A stretch of 64,000 nt of DNA. Origin: Companilactobacillus pabuli (lineage in GTDB: Bacteria; Bacillota; Bacilli; Lactobacillales; Lactobacillaceae). The position numbers and the translations under genes were made by a program. The stretch covers positions 620,001-684,000 of the forward strand of contig NZ_CP049366.1 of assembly GCF_014058425.1 (NCBI RefSeq), given 5' to 3'. The notes beneath the pieces were generated by a model. It did not search any database and was not told the DNA's origin. It saw nothing but the letters and a program-made list of their open reading frames with translations. Every line of letters starts with the position of its first letter. Within the stretch, counting starts at the first letter, position 1. This document shows positions 52,499 to 61,684 of this stretch, piece by piece.

Positions 52499-55198
52499 TT
52501 AATAAGTTAATTCAATTTCTTGATTAGCTGTTAGTGGTAAGTCTTTACCAATGAATTGAACTTCGGCATCTTTATCGGCCACAATAGTAATCGTATCTTG
52601 AGTAACTTCAAATGAGAAATTAATTCCCTTAAAGAGCATGTTGAAAGTAATTTTCTTCCATTGTTTTGGCATATGGGGATTGATTTCTAGACGATCACCA
52701 CGATAATCAACTCCGGCGAAGTATGATGTAACGACATTTAAAGTAGCACCCATTACACCCAAGTGGATTCCTTCAGCAGTGGTACCACCTTGAATATCGT
52801 AATAATCGCTAGTTAAAGCTTCATAGAATAATTTCCAGGCTTGTTTGTCATCATTGACTTTTAAAAGCAACATTGAATAGACAATTCTGGAAAGGGTAGA
52901 TCCGTGAGTAGTTCTTTGAATATAGTATTGAATGTTATCACTGATAAATTTATTAGGGTTAGTGATGGGATATCCTAGATCCTTCATGATATCGAGAAAA
53001 TCACTTTCTCTAATGTTAAAGAGTGCCATTAAAGTATCAGCTTGTTTAGCAACTTTGTAATTATCTGGAGAATCGTTGTGAGCTTTAAGAATACGATCCA
53101 TTCTCGAGATATTGCCATATTGTTGACGGTATTTGTCAAAATCTAATTCCTTCAAGTCAAAGTATCCTTCGAATTGACCTAAGATATCGTCTTGGAAATC
53201 TAGTTTGAGGTTGTGACGAATTTTATCCATTTTTTCTAGATAATCAGGATTAAAATCAGTTCGTTTTAGATTGTCTTTAATGCTATCAATTGACTGAGTA
53301 TGCAACATCTTAGTGATTTGCTTGAAAAGCCAACTGACCATGATATTAGTATAAGCATTGTTCTTCAGACCACCGTCGTCATTTCCAGGGTAGCCTTCAT
53401 GGAATTCGTCCGGTCCCATTACGTTCTCAATCGAATATTTGCCAGTTTTTTCATCGAATTTAGACATATCGATCCAGAATTTAGCAATTTGAAGTAGCAT
53501 TTCTAGACCGTATTGTTTCATAAACTCTTCATCTTCACTTAGATTGTAATAATTCCAAATATTATAAGCGATTGCTAGAGAGACGTGACGTTGTTTGCGA
53601 GAATTGTCAGGGTCCCATTTGTTAGTAATTGGATTCAAATGAACTTCTTGAGATTGCTCATCGCCATACATACCACTTTGCCAAGGATACATAGCACCGT
53701 TATAGTCATCGTCAGAAGCGTAATCCATTGCAGCTCCTAAACGGTTATAACGATACATGAGTAAATATTTAACTAATTGGGGAGCGTGCAAAACATAAAA
53801 ATTCATGTCGAATAGTTCGTCCCAGAAAACGTGACCACGATAACCTTCACCAGTTAAACCACGAGAACCGACTGAAGCATCAAGATCTTTATTAGCATGA
53901 GATTGTGCAGCAGTAGTCATGTTATAACTGTTCAGACGAAGCAATTTTTGTGCCGTTATGTCGCCTGTAACGATAACATCTTCCTTGTTCCAAATTTGGT
54001 GCCAGTTTATTTGAGCTTGTTTTTGATTAAAGGCAAAGTCGTTGATGAAATGATATTTGCTGATAACTTGTTCAATATCAGTTTTTGTTTCTAGAGAAGT
54101 AAAAATAGCGACATCTTTTTCGATTGAATAGGTTTTTCCTTCAGAGACAGAAAATTCGACGAATTGGGTAGCTATTTCATCAGTGTTATTGACGGAATAA
54201 TTTGCGTCAGCAATTTGTGGAAAACGTAGGTAAGTTTTAATAGCTAATTTAATCTTAGATTGACTAGTGTGGGCTAACAAAGTGGTTTCATGTTCGTTAT
54301 TCTCAATGTTATCAACTGATAAATGCTTTTTAGCTAAATTCTTATAACGTTCGACATTACTATTTACTACTGAAGCATCAGTTTGCGAAATTACAGTAAC
54401 GTTACCAGAGAAATTTAAAGGCTGAATTTCATATTGTAAATAGTAATTGTGATAATTTTTCAAATCTGCAATCTTTTTGGCGATAATTTTTAATTCCTTA
54501 CCATCGCTTAATTTGATTAAATTTGTGATAGTTAAAGTGCCAGTTTTTAAATCTAGTGAACGTAGCGATTCTTGAATATTTTTTTGATCAATTTTGAAGA
54601 AATCGCCATCATCTACCTTAAAACTTAAGTATTGAGCATTAGGTAAGTTGACCAAATCTTCATTGATAACGTTACGATTATTAACGGGAGTAGCTAATTG
54701 ATTGAACACTCCGGCAACGTACGTAGCGGGATAATTATCGACGTTAGCTTTGGCCTCTAAATAAGTACCACGTAACCCTAAAAAACCATTTCCGACTGTC
54801 TGCATTGATTCTTGACCGTATTGGCGTTTAGTATGTGAAATTCCATAGTAATCGAGATGCCAAGTTGAGTAGTCAATTTCTTTTTGAGCTAGGGTATTCA
54901 AGTCTGAATTTTTTAAGTCAGCGTAATTGATCACTGGAATGTGGAAAATATTTTCCAATTCGTCATTAAAATCAAAAACTTCATTATTAAATCTAAAAAT
55001 ATTTTTTTTCAAAATAGTTTGCGGAGAATTCATAATGACGATTATATTGATCGAATCAGAAATGTTTTCTTTAAAATTGTGAAAATTTTGTTTAAGTTCC
55101 AGATTTGAATCTAATTCAAAACTACCTTCATCCAAAGTATTTATATCGTCTGAGTAGACTAAATGATGTTCGGTAATTTTTAAATACAAAGGTTTCAT
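52499..55198 (-). CDS. GH65 disaccharide phosphorylase (or hydrolase)
   Basis: An 899-residue GH65 protein. The usual core starts near residue 112 (STWHLDYYGISHTKRQYGQE, then GNGFLGLRGTY). The general acid is Glu598 in VMGPDEFHEGYPGND. RGHVFWDELFDMNFYVL, QRTTHGSTLSRIVYSMLLLK and GIHLGVMGATLNVV (phosphate-binding region) are typical. GH65 enzymes phosphorolyse maltose, trehalose, kojibiose or their 6-phosphates. About 110 extra N-terminal residues are present relative to maltose phosphorylase. It is divergent from a PTS permease, which could supply a phosphorylated disaccharide. The ATG at 55198 follows GGAGG. Exact specificity is unknown. Confidence 0.87.
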   Translation of the reverse strand: MKPLYLKITEHHLVYSDDINTLDEGSFELDSNLELKQNFHNFKENISDSINIIVIMNSPQTILKKNIFRFNNEVFDFNDELENIFHIPVINYADLKNSDLNTLAQKEIDYSTWHLDYYGISHTKRQYGQESMQTVGNGFLGLRGTYLEAKANVDNYPATYVAGVFNQLATPVNNRNVINEDLVNLPNAQYLSFKVDDGDFFKIDQKNIQESLRSLDLKTGTLTITNLIKLSDGKELKIIAKKIADLKNYHNYYLQYEIQPLNFSGNVTVISQTDASVVNSNVERYKNLAKKHLSVDNIENNEHETTLLAHTSQSKIKLAIKTYLRFPQIADANYSVNNTDEIATQFVEFSVSEGKTYSIEKDVAIFTSLETKTDIEQVISKYHFINDFAFNQKQAQINWHQIWNKEDVIVTGDITAQKLLRLNSYNMTTAAQSHANKDLDASVGSRGLTGEGYRGHVFWDELFDMNFYVLHAPQLVKYLLMYRYNRLGAAMDYASDDDYNGAMYPWQSGMYGDEQSQEVHLNPITNKWDPDNSRKQRHVSLAIAYNIWNYYNLSEDEEFMKQYGLEMLLQIAKFWIDMSKFDEKTGKYSIENVMGPDEFHEGYPGNDDGGLKNNAYTNIMVSWLFKQITKMLHTQSIDSIKDNLKRTDFNPDYLEKMDKIRHNLKLDFQDDILGQFEGYFDLKELDFDKYRQQYGNISRMDRILKAHNDSPDNYKVAKQADTLMALFNIRESDFLDIMKDLGYPITNPNKFISDNIQYYIQRTTHGSTLSRIVYSMLLLKVNDDKQAWKLFYEALTSDYYDIQGGTTAEGIHLGVMGATLNVVTSYFAGVDYRGDRLEINPHMPKQWKKITFNMLFKGINFSFEVTQDTITIVADKDAEVQFIGKDLPLTANQEIELTY

Positions 55199-55242
55199 AA
55201 TTAATTCCTCCATAAAATAGCAGAATAAAAAGCAAAAATTAT

Positions 55243-55254
55243 GTGTTTAAACAT
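55243..55254. promoter_or_regulatory. Palindrome core TGTTTAAACA upstream of GH65
   Basis: GTGTTTAAACAT shares its perfect 10-bp core with the site at 48097-48108 next to the ROK gene. It lies 45 nt before the GH65 start, in the divergent promoter region shared with the PTS gene. Confidence 0.5.
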
Positions 55255-55373
55255 ATATGTACAATACGTATTATACACCCAATTATTGGTGTTTCAACGC
55301 GGATTTTATAATAAGTTATTACAAAACTTGATGTTTATACAAGATTAGTTGTAATATAGTATATGTTAAGAGT

Positions 55374-55388
55374 ATGTAATCGGTTACT
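55374..55388 (+). promoter_or_regulatory. cre (CcpA) box before the PTS gene
   Basis: ATGTAATCGGTTACT fits WTGNAANCGNWNNCW at all fixed positions. It ends 22 nt before the PTS start codon, a repression position. Confidence 0.65.
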
Positions 55389-55410
55389 AATATTTTTGGA
55401 GGTGCTTTCT

Positions 55411-57378
55411 ATGAAAGGTACAGTTAAAATGCTTGCACCAGTTTCTGGGCGAGCGGTTGAGATAACTGAAGTCCACGATCCAATGTTTTCAGAAAAAGCA
55501 ATGGGTGAAGGTTATGGGGTATTTCCCACTAGCCATGAAATTGTGGCTCCAGTTTCTGGTAAAGTTATGTTAGTCGCTTCAACTAAACATGCGATTGGTT
55601 TTAGTACTGCTGATGGGCTTGAAGTACTAGTTCACATGGGTGTTGATACCGTTGAATTGAATGGAACTCCTTTTGAGTTATTCGTTAAAGAAGGGGATTC
55701 GGTCAAAGCCGGTCAAAAGATTGCGACAATGGATACAGAGGCAGTCAAGAAGGCTGGTAAGGTAACTGATGTTATTGTTGCCATTACTAATACGGCCAAA
55801 ACGGTTAAAGAAATCCATGTTAATTCTGGTGACGTCAAAGCCGGTCAAGAAGTTGCTCAAGTCGAACCAATGGCTCCGGGAGAAGCTACTGCTAGACCTA
55901 GTGGCAAGGTTGATTATGATCAATTAGGTAAAGATATTGTTAAAAATGTCGGTGGAGTAAGTAATGTTGAGAACGTTATCCACTGTATCACACGTGTTCG
56001 TTTTTATTTGAAAGATGATAATAAAGCTAATGACGATGCTATTAAGAATATGAATGGCGTTTTGGATGTTGCTAAAGCTGGTGGACAATATCAAGTCGTT
56101 ATCGGACCAGCTGTAAATGATGTTTATGATGCCGTTGTTAAAGCTTTAGGTCCTAGTTTTGGTGGAAGTTCTGAAGCTAAAATGCCAAAGGCCAAAGCTC
56201 CTAAAGGTGTTTGGCCAAAAACTAAGTTTTATTTTAGCGCTCTTATCGGTGTTATTACAGCCAGCATGATGCCTGTTATCGGGCTATTAGCTGCTTCTGG
56301 TATTTTGAAAGGACTATTAGCTTTAATTGTTTCAGCTAATTGGTTGTCAGCTAAGAGTTCTACTTACATGATCATCAATGCCATGGGAGATTCAGTCTTT
56401 TACTTCCTACCAATCCTAGTTGGATTTACTGCAGCTAAGAGATTAGGTGCCAATCAAATTATCATGGGTGTTGTTGGTGGTGTTCTAGCTTATCCAACCT
56501 TAGTACAAGTTGCCAGCAAGACAGCAAGTACTTCTATGAATATCAATGGAGATTTCTTTGGTATTCCAATTCACATTGCTAACTATACTTATTCAATTTT
56601 CCCAATGATTGCTGCAGCTTGGTTAGCTTCAAAAATTGAACCTTGGCTTAAGAAGCATATTGTAATGTCTCTAAGAATGATTCTTAGTCCTTTGCTAGAA
56701 GTATTCATTGTCAGTGCAATTATTATTGTAATTGTTGGACCAATTATTACATTATTAAGTTCTTATCTTGCTAGTGGTATTGTTGCTCTATTGAAGTTCA
56801 GTCCTGCAATTTCAGGGTTGATTATTGGTGGATTCTATCAATGCTTGGTTATTTTCGGTTTGCATTGGGCGGTTATTCCAGTCGTTGCCAGTCAAATCGC
56901 TTCAACCGGACACAGTGCTTTGAACGCCATTGTTTCAGCTACAATGATTGCTCAAGGTGCCGCTGCTATGGCTGTCTTCTTTAAGACTAAGAAGAATATC
57001 GATATGAAACAAATTGCTGGTGCCGCTACACTTTCAGCTTTTGCCGGAGTTACAGAACCTGCAATGTATGGTATTAATTTGAAGTACGGTAGAATTTTCT
57101 GGACTGCTAATATCGGTAGTGCCGTTGGTGGTTTATTAACAGGCTTACTTCATGTTGATATGTGGGGCTTTGCTGGATCATTGATTGGTTTCGCCTCATT
57201 TATTAATCCTAAAGGTATCGATGCCAGTTTCACCGGATACTTAATCGCTTCAGCCGCAACAATCGTTGTATCATTTGTATGTACTTATCTCTTCGGATTC
57301 AAAGAAGAAGATTTGGAAAGCAGTCATGCTGTTGAAAAGGTAAGATTAGGTAGCCGTGAACCTGCACAAGCTAATTAA
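55411..57378 (+). CDS. PTS glucoside-type permease, EIIABC (A-B-C order)
   Basis: A 655-residue sugar PTS permease. The EIIA-Glc domain is first (about 5-160; His75 in GLEVLVHMGVDTVELNG), then EIIB (about 168-260; Cys192 in VIHCITRVRFYLKDD) and EIIC (about 280-640) with ten or so membrane helices and FAGVTEPAMYGINLKYG. The A-B-C order differs from the more common B-C-A. Most likely substrates are glucosides such as trehalose, sucrose or beta-glucosides; the divergent GH65 gene favours an alpha-glucoside. The ATG at 55411 has GGAGG upstream. A cre box precedes it. Confidence 0.9.
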   Translation: MKGTVKMLAPVSGRAVEITEVHDPMFSEKAMGEGYGVFPTSHEIVAPVSGKVMLVASTKHAIGFSTADGLEVLVHMGVDTVELNGTPFELFVKEGDSVKAGQKIATMDTEAVKKAGKVTDVIVAITNTAKTVKEIHVNSGDVKAGQEVAQVEPMAPGEATARPSGKVDYDQLGKDIVKNVGGVSNVENVIHCITRVRFYLKDDNKANDDAIKNMNGVLDVAKAGGQYQVVIGPAVNDVYDAVVKALGPSFGGSSEAKMPKAKAPKGVWPKTKFYFSALIGVITASMMPVIGLLAASGILKGLLALIVSANWLSAKSSTYMIINAMGDSVFYFLPILVGFTAAKRLGANQIIMGVVGGVLAYPTLVQVASKTASTSMNINGDFFGIPIHIANYTYSIFPMIAAAWLASKIEPWLKKHIVMSLRMILSPLLEVFIVSAIIIVIVGPIITLLSSYLASGIVALLKFSPAISGLIIGGFYQCLVIFGLHWAVIPVVASQIASTGHSALNAIVSATMIAQGAAAMAVFFKTKKNIDMKQIAGAATLSAFAGVTEPAMYGINLKYGRIFWTANIGSAVGGLLTGLLHVDMWGFAGSLIGFASFINPKGIDASFTGYLIASAATIVVSFVCTYLFGFKEEDLESSHAVEKVRLGSREPAQAN

Positions 57379-57395
57379 TATAAGATGTTAATTAA

Positions 57396-57431
57396 AAGAT
57401 TTGTCGTATAATATATGGCAAATCTTTTTTT
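57396..57431 (+). terminator. Intrinsic terminator after the PTS gene
   Basis: AAGATTTG pairs with CAAATCTT around a TCGTATAATATATGG loop, followed by T residues. It is modest in strength. Confidence 0.7.
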
Positions 57432-57503
57432 GTTCAGTAGACTTTTTAGAAATCTATTATTACAATTAAACAAGTTTCTACTATATATAAAGGAGTTTTG
57501 ATA

Positions 57504-59039
57504 ATGGATTATATTATTGGTGTAGATATTGGAACAACGAGTACTAAAAGTGTACTTTACGATACTAAAGGTAAAGTGATTGCCTATGCCAATTCTGGTT
57601 ATCAACTCTATCAAGACATTCCTGATATGGCTGAGGAAAACCCTGAAGAAATTTTCGGAGCAGTTTTGGAAACGATGGGTTCAGTTATTCGTAAATCTCA
57701 AGTTCAAGCGTCGGAAATCAAAGGTGTTTCGTTTTCTTCAGCAATGCACAGTTTGATTTTAATGGACCAAAATGACCAGCCGTTGACTAGAGCTATCACT
57801 TGGGCCGATAATCGTGCTGCCAAATATAGTGAAGAGTTAAAAGAAAATGGCTTGGGACAACAAATTTATCAAAAAACTGGGACACCAATTCACCCAATGG
57901 CACCACTGTCAAAAATCCTTTGGTTACGTCATGAGAAAAATAACTTGTTCAAGCAAACGAAAAAGTTTATCGACTTAAAAACTTATGTCTTCTTTAAACT
58001 ATTTGGCGTCTATAAAATGGAGTATTCGATTGCCTCAGCTACTGGGATGTTCAATATTTTTAAACTCGATTGGGACCAACAAGCTTTAGATGTCTTACAA
58101 ATCGGTCGGAATCAACTGCCACAATTAGTTGAACCAACTGATCAAATCACAGGATTGAAATCTGAATATGCTCAATTATTAGGTCTTGAGGAAACAATAC
58201 CATTTATTTTCGGTGCCAGTGATGGTGTCTTGTCTAACTTGGGAGTTAATGCGATTGATCCTGGCGTAGTAGCTGTTACGATTGGGACTAGTGGAGCTGT
58301 TCGAGTTGTAGTAGATAAACCGGTCGTTGATCCGGATGGAAAACTATTTTGTTATGCTTTGACCAAAGATAAATGGGTCGTCGGTGGTCCAGTCAATAAT
58401 GGTGGTATCGTCTTTCGTTGGGTCAAGGATCAATTGTTTGCTCCAGAAAAAATTACTGCGGAACAGATGCAAGTTTCTACTTATGATATATTAACTAAAA
58501 TTGCCCAAAAGATTCCTGCTGGCTCAGATGGATTGCTTTTTCATCCATATTTAGGGGGAGAACGGGCCCCGATTTGGAATGCCTATGCTAGAGGATCTTT
58601 CTTTGGATTAACGCGAAAACACACTAGAGCTCACATGTTACGTGCAACTCTAGAAGGAATTGTCTACAATTTATACGTTGTAATGTTAACGATTGAGAAA
58701 ATTACTGGGAAACCTAAGAGTATTCAGGCCACTGGTGGATTCGCAAGATCTGCTTTGTGGAGACAAATGTTGGCTGATATCTTTGAACAAGAAGTATCGA
58801 TTCCCGAGAGTTTTGAAAGTTCTTGTTTGGGCGCAGCTGTTTTAGCGATGTATTCGTTAGGTTATATTGATGATTTGTCAGCTGTCAAAAATATGGTCGG
58901 TGTGACCGATACGCACCAACCAAATTATGAAAATTCCAAAATTTATCGAGAATTATTACCAATTTGGATTCGTATTTCCAAGATTTTAGAGCCAGAATAC
59001 AAAGCAATTGCTGATTTTCAAAAGAAACACAATAATTAG
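57504..59039 (+). CDS. gntK: Gluconokinase, FGGY family
   Basis: A 511-residue FGGY carbohydrate kinase. The N-terminal actin-like ATPase motif is YIIGVDIGTTSTKSVLYDTK, followed by SSAMHSLILMDQNDQPLTRA and ITWADNRAA, which are characteristic of gluconate kinases. The C-terminal phosphate motif is VAVTIGTSGAVRVV and the adenosine motif ATGGFARSALWRQMLADIFE. It makes 6-phosphogluconate for the pentose phosphate/phosphoketolase route. The ATG at 57504 follows AAGGAG. A gluconate permease is not adjacent. Xylulokinase is a less likely alternative. Confidence 0.85.
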   Translation: MDYIIGVDIGTTSTKSVLYDTKGKVIAYANSGYQLYQDIPDMAEENPEEIFGAVLETMGSVIRKSQVQASEIKGVSFSSAMHSLILMDQNDQPLTRAITWADNRAAKYSEELKENGLGQQIYQKTGTPIHPMAPLSKILWLRHEKNNLFKQTKKFIDLKTYVFFKLFGVYKMEYSIASATGMFNIFKLDWDQQALDVLQIGRNQLPQLVEPTDQITGLKSEYAQLLGLEETIPFIFGASDGVLSNLGVNAIDPGVVAVTIGTSGAVRVVVDKPVVDPDGKLFCYALTKDKWVVGGPVNNGGIVFRWVKDQLFAPEKITAEQMQVSTYDILTKIAQKIPAGSDGLLFHPYLGGERAPIWNAYARGSFFGLTRKHTRAHMLRATLEGIVYNLYVVMLTIEKITGKPKSIQATGGFARSALWRQMLADIFEQEVSIPESFESSCLGAAVLAMYSLGYIDDLSAVKNMVGVTDTHQPNYENSKIYRELLPIWIRISKILEPEYKAIADFQKKHNN

Positions 59040-59075
59040 TTTGACCGATATTTTTAATTATATTTTTTAAATTAA

Positions 59076-59118
59076 AACACCATAAACCTTGTTAAATCAA
59101 GATTTGTGGTGCTTTTTT
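59076..59118 (+). terminator. Intrinsic terminator after gntK
   Basis: AACACCATAAACCTTG pairs with CAAGATTTGTGGTGCTT (small mismatches), followed by T6. The rest of the 337-nt gap to the next gene is AT-rich. It probably holds the promoter of the LysM protein, but I could not fix a -35/-10 pair or a WalR box there. Confidence 0.78.
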
Positions 59119-59376
59119 AATCTTTTTATAAGTTGACAATTCAAAAAAGTACGAAAAAATTCGAAATAATTTAGTTTTTTATTGGTGATTTTATGAAATT
59201 CAAAAGTGGGTTATACCAACGATAGAACGAATGTTTGTTTCATTTGTATTACTAAAATTACAGAAAATGGCTTTTTTGTAACTTTACAGTAGTTGTTGTG
59301 TAATAAATACCTGTTAGTATATGCAACATAGCAAATGAGGGCTAAACAATTTTAAATATAAGGATGTAATTAATTC

Positions 59377-60060
59377 ATGAAAAAAGTTTTATCTATCGCT
59401 TTAGTAAGTACTATGGCTTTAACAGCAATTTCTGCAACAACAAAAACTGCTCAAGCTGCAGTACAACTCGACAGTAACCATGTCCAAGTTGAAGCAGGCG
59501 ACACATACAAGAGCATCGCTGAAAATGCTGGCGTAACAATCGCTGAACTTGAACAAGCTAACGGCCGTGAAGTTGGCGGATACGACTTGATCTTCCCTGG
59601 TGAAACAGTAACATTACCAGGTGCTACAACTACAGCAACTGCTGATACAACTACACAAGCTGCACAAGATACAACCCAAACAGCTCAAGCAACACAAACT
59701 ACTGAAGATACAAGTTACCAAGCACAAGACACAACACAAGCAACAACTCAAAGTGCTGCTACAACAACACAATCATCAACAACACAAACTGGTACATCAC
59801 AAGGAACATTCAAGATTTCATTCTATGATCCAGCCGTACTAGGTTCAAACATGGGTTATGGTGGTGTTGCTGCTAACCTTTCAGTATTCCCTAAGGGTAC
59901 AACACTTAAGATCACACTTTCTGATGGTACAGTATTAATCAGAACAGTTAATGATACAGGTACATTTGCATACAGTAACCCTAACCAATTAGACGTTGCT
60001 ATGCCAAATAACCAAATTCCTTCATACGGTGTAACTACTGCATCTGTTGAAGTACTTTAA
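59377..60060 (+). CDS. Secreted LysM protein with C-terminal 3D/RlpA-like domain
   Basis: A 227-residue secreted protein. The signal peptide MKKVLSIALVSTMALTAISA ends near AQA-AV (about 28). A LysM domain follows (HVQVEAGDTYKSIAENAGVT to GETVTLP, about 34-78), then a Thr/Gln/Ala-rich linker of low complexity (about 80-142), then the 3D-like domain TFKISFYDPAVLGSNMGYGG through RTVNDTGTFAYSNPNQLDVA. Codons are heavily optimised (ACA, CAA, GCT, AAC), suggesting an abundant exoprotein. It is a paralog of the protein at 14416. LysM anchors it to peptidoglycan; its catalytic role is uncertain. Confidence 0.82.
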   Translation: MKKVLSIALVSTMALTAISATTKTAQAAVQLDSNHVQVEAGDTYKSIAENAGVTIAELEQANGREVGGYDLIFPGETVTLPGATTTATADTTTQAAQDTTQTAQATQTTEDTSYQAQDTTQATTQSAATTTQSSTTQTGTSQGTFKISFYDPAVLGSNMGYGGVAANLSVFPKGTTLKITLSDGTVLIRTVNDTGTFAYSNPNQLDVAMPNNQIPSYGVTTASVEVL

Positions 60061-60073
60061 GATAAATATTTGA

Positions 60074-60106
60074 GAAGCAGAACATTAATTTGTTCTGCTT
60101 TTTTTG
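60074..60106 (+). terminator. Intrinsic terminator
   Basis: AAGCAGAACA pairs with TGTTCTGCTT around TTAAT, then a T run. Confidence 0.9.
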
Positions 60107-60186
60107 TATAATTATAAGATTTCTAATATAGCTACTAGATTAAAAGCTTTTTTAATTTTATACTTATTTTAAAGGGAGGGAACAAA

Positions 60187-61611
60187 ATGATAAATCCAAG
60201 TTCCGATTGTACTGAGATACTAGTTGGTAAAGCCGCTAGCATGGATGGTTCCACTATTGTCGCCCGTAATGAAGACGGTTATGGTCCAATCAATCCCATT
60301 AAATTTGTTGCACATGTTGCAAAAGATCAAAAGAATGCCTTTTATACTTCAGTAACTACAGGTGTAAAAGTGCCACTACCTGAACACGCTCTAAGATATA
60401 CTGCTACACCACAGGCAGACCAAAGTGATGGTCAATATGAAGAAGCCGGTATTAATGAATTAAACGTTGGTATGAGTTCAACTGAAACTACTGCTACTAA
60501 TGCTCGTGTTTTAGGATACGACCCATTAGTTCACGATGGTATCGATGAGGAAGCAATGTTGACTTTAGTTTTGCCATACATTAAATCTGCCAAAGAGGGT
60601 GCTAAGAGATTAGGTGCCTTGTTGGAAAAATATGGTACTGGCGAATGCAATAGTATTGCTTTTAACGATAAGGATGAAATCTGGCTCTTAGAAACAGCAG
60701 GTGGTCACCATTGGGCTGCTATGCGTTTGCCAGAAGATACTTATGCTATCGTACCTAACCAAACCGTTATGCAAGAAGTTGATGTCAATGATACTGATAA
60801 CTTCTTAGTAGCGACTGATTTGGTAGAATTTGTTGAAAAACATCATTTGAATCCGCAACCAGGTCACTTTAATTTCCGTGAAATCTTTGGAACACAAAGT
60901 GAAGCTGATGCTTATTACAACACACCACGTACTTGGTATGGACAAAAGATGTTCAATCCAGAAATTGAACAAGTGCCAACCGCTCAAGATATGCCAATGT
61001 GCAGAAAACCTGCTAAGAAATTAGCTATCGAAGATGTTGAAGCTTTCTTGTCATCACATTACAATGGTACGAAGTATGATCCATTTGGGACCTTTGCTTC
61101 AGGAACTCCAAAAGAACAACGTCAATTCCGTTCTATTGCCATGGATAGAAATCAAGCTTCATCAATTTTGCAAATTAGAAATGACGTTGATGACGATCAC
61201 GCTGCTATTCAATGGTTGTCAATGGGATTCTTTGCTTACAGTCCTTATGTACCATTCTTTACCAACGTTACTGATACTCCAGAAGACTACAAGAATACTA
61301 CTACTGAAGTTTCAGTAGACAATGTTTATTGGTTAGAAAAGACTTTGTCAGTTATCATCGAACCACATTATCACGAGTATTCTGACATGATTCACGCATA
61401 CTTAGATGGTTGTCAATCATTTGCTCGTCAACGAGTTGAAGAAGCAGATCAAGCCGTAGGAAATTCTGTTAATGTCACTGAATTTTTGACAAAAAGCAAT
61501 CAAACAACAGCCGGTGAAATTTCTCATCGTACACACCAATTGTTTAATAACTTAGTCAAAAAAGGTTTATTACTTTCAAAGACTACTTGGGAAAAAGGTC
61601 AAAACTTGTAA
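60187..61611 (+). CDS. pepD: Dipeptidase, peptidase family C69 (PepD)
   Basis: A 474-residue C69 dipeptidase of the Ntn-hydrolase fold. The catalytic Cys8 is in SDCTEILVGKAASMDGSTIV with ARNEDGYGPINP directly after. ATNARVLGYDPLV, ECNSIAFNDKDEIWLLETAG and GGHHWAAMRLPEDTYAIVPN complete the pattern. In the family a short propeptide is removed so that Cys becomes the N-terminus. It is cytoplasmic and hydrolyses dipeptides released by oligopeptidases. The gene has GGGAGGG before ATG and stands alone. Confidence 0.93.
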   Translation: MINPSSDCTEILVGKAASMDGSTIVARNEDGYGPINPIKFVAHVAKDQKNAFYTSVTTGVKVPLPEHALRYTATPQADQSDGQYEEAGINELNVGMSSTETTATNARVLGYDPLVHDGIDEEAMLTLVLPYIKSAKEGAKRLGALLEKYGTGECNSIAFNDKDEIWLLETAGGHHWAAMRLPEDTYAIVPNQTVMQEVDVNDTDNFLVATDLVEFVEKHHLNPQPGHFNFREIFGTQSEADAYYNTPRTWYGQKMFNPEIEQVPTAQDMPMCRKPAKKLAIEDVEAFLSSHYNGTKYDPFGTFASGTPKEQRQFRSIAMDRNQASSILQIRNDVDDDHAAIQWLSMGFFAYSPYVPFFTNVTDTPEDYKNTTTEVSVDNVYWLEKTLSVIIEPHYHEYSDMIHAYLDGCQSFARQRVEEADQAVGNSVNVTEFLTKSNQTTAGEISHRTHQLFNNLVKKGLLLSKTTWEKGQNL

Positions 61612-61614
61612 TCA

Positions 61615-61647
61615 AAAAGACTTAGAGAAATCTAAGCCCTTTTTTTG
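61615..61647 (+). terminator. Intrinsic terminator after pepD
   Basis: GACTTAGA pairs with TCTAAGCC-type bases around GAAA (core CTTAGA/TCTAAG), followed by T7. Confidence 0.82.
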
Positions 61648-61684
61648 TTGACTAGAGGTCAAAATGCATTAAAATTTGGTAATA

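Noticed and set aside
59221-59340. WalR box upstream of the LysM/3D gene
   Set aside because: ATTACT and ATTACA are present but 9 nt apart start to start instead of 11, and other TGTAA words do not form the direct repeat.
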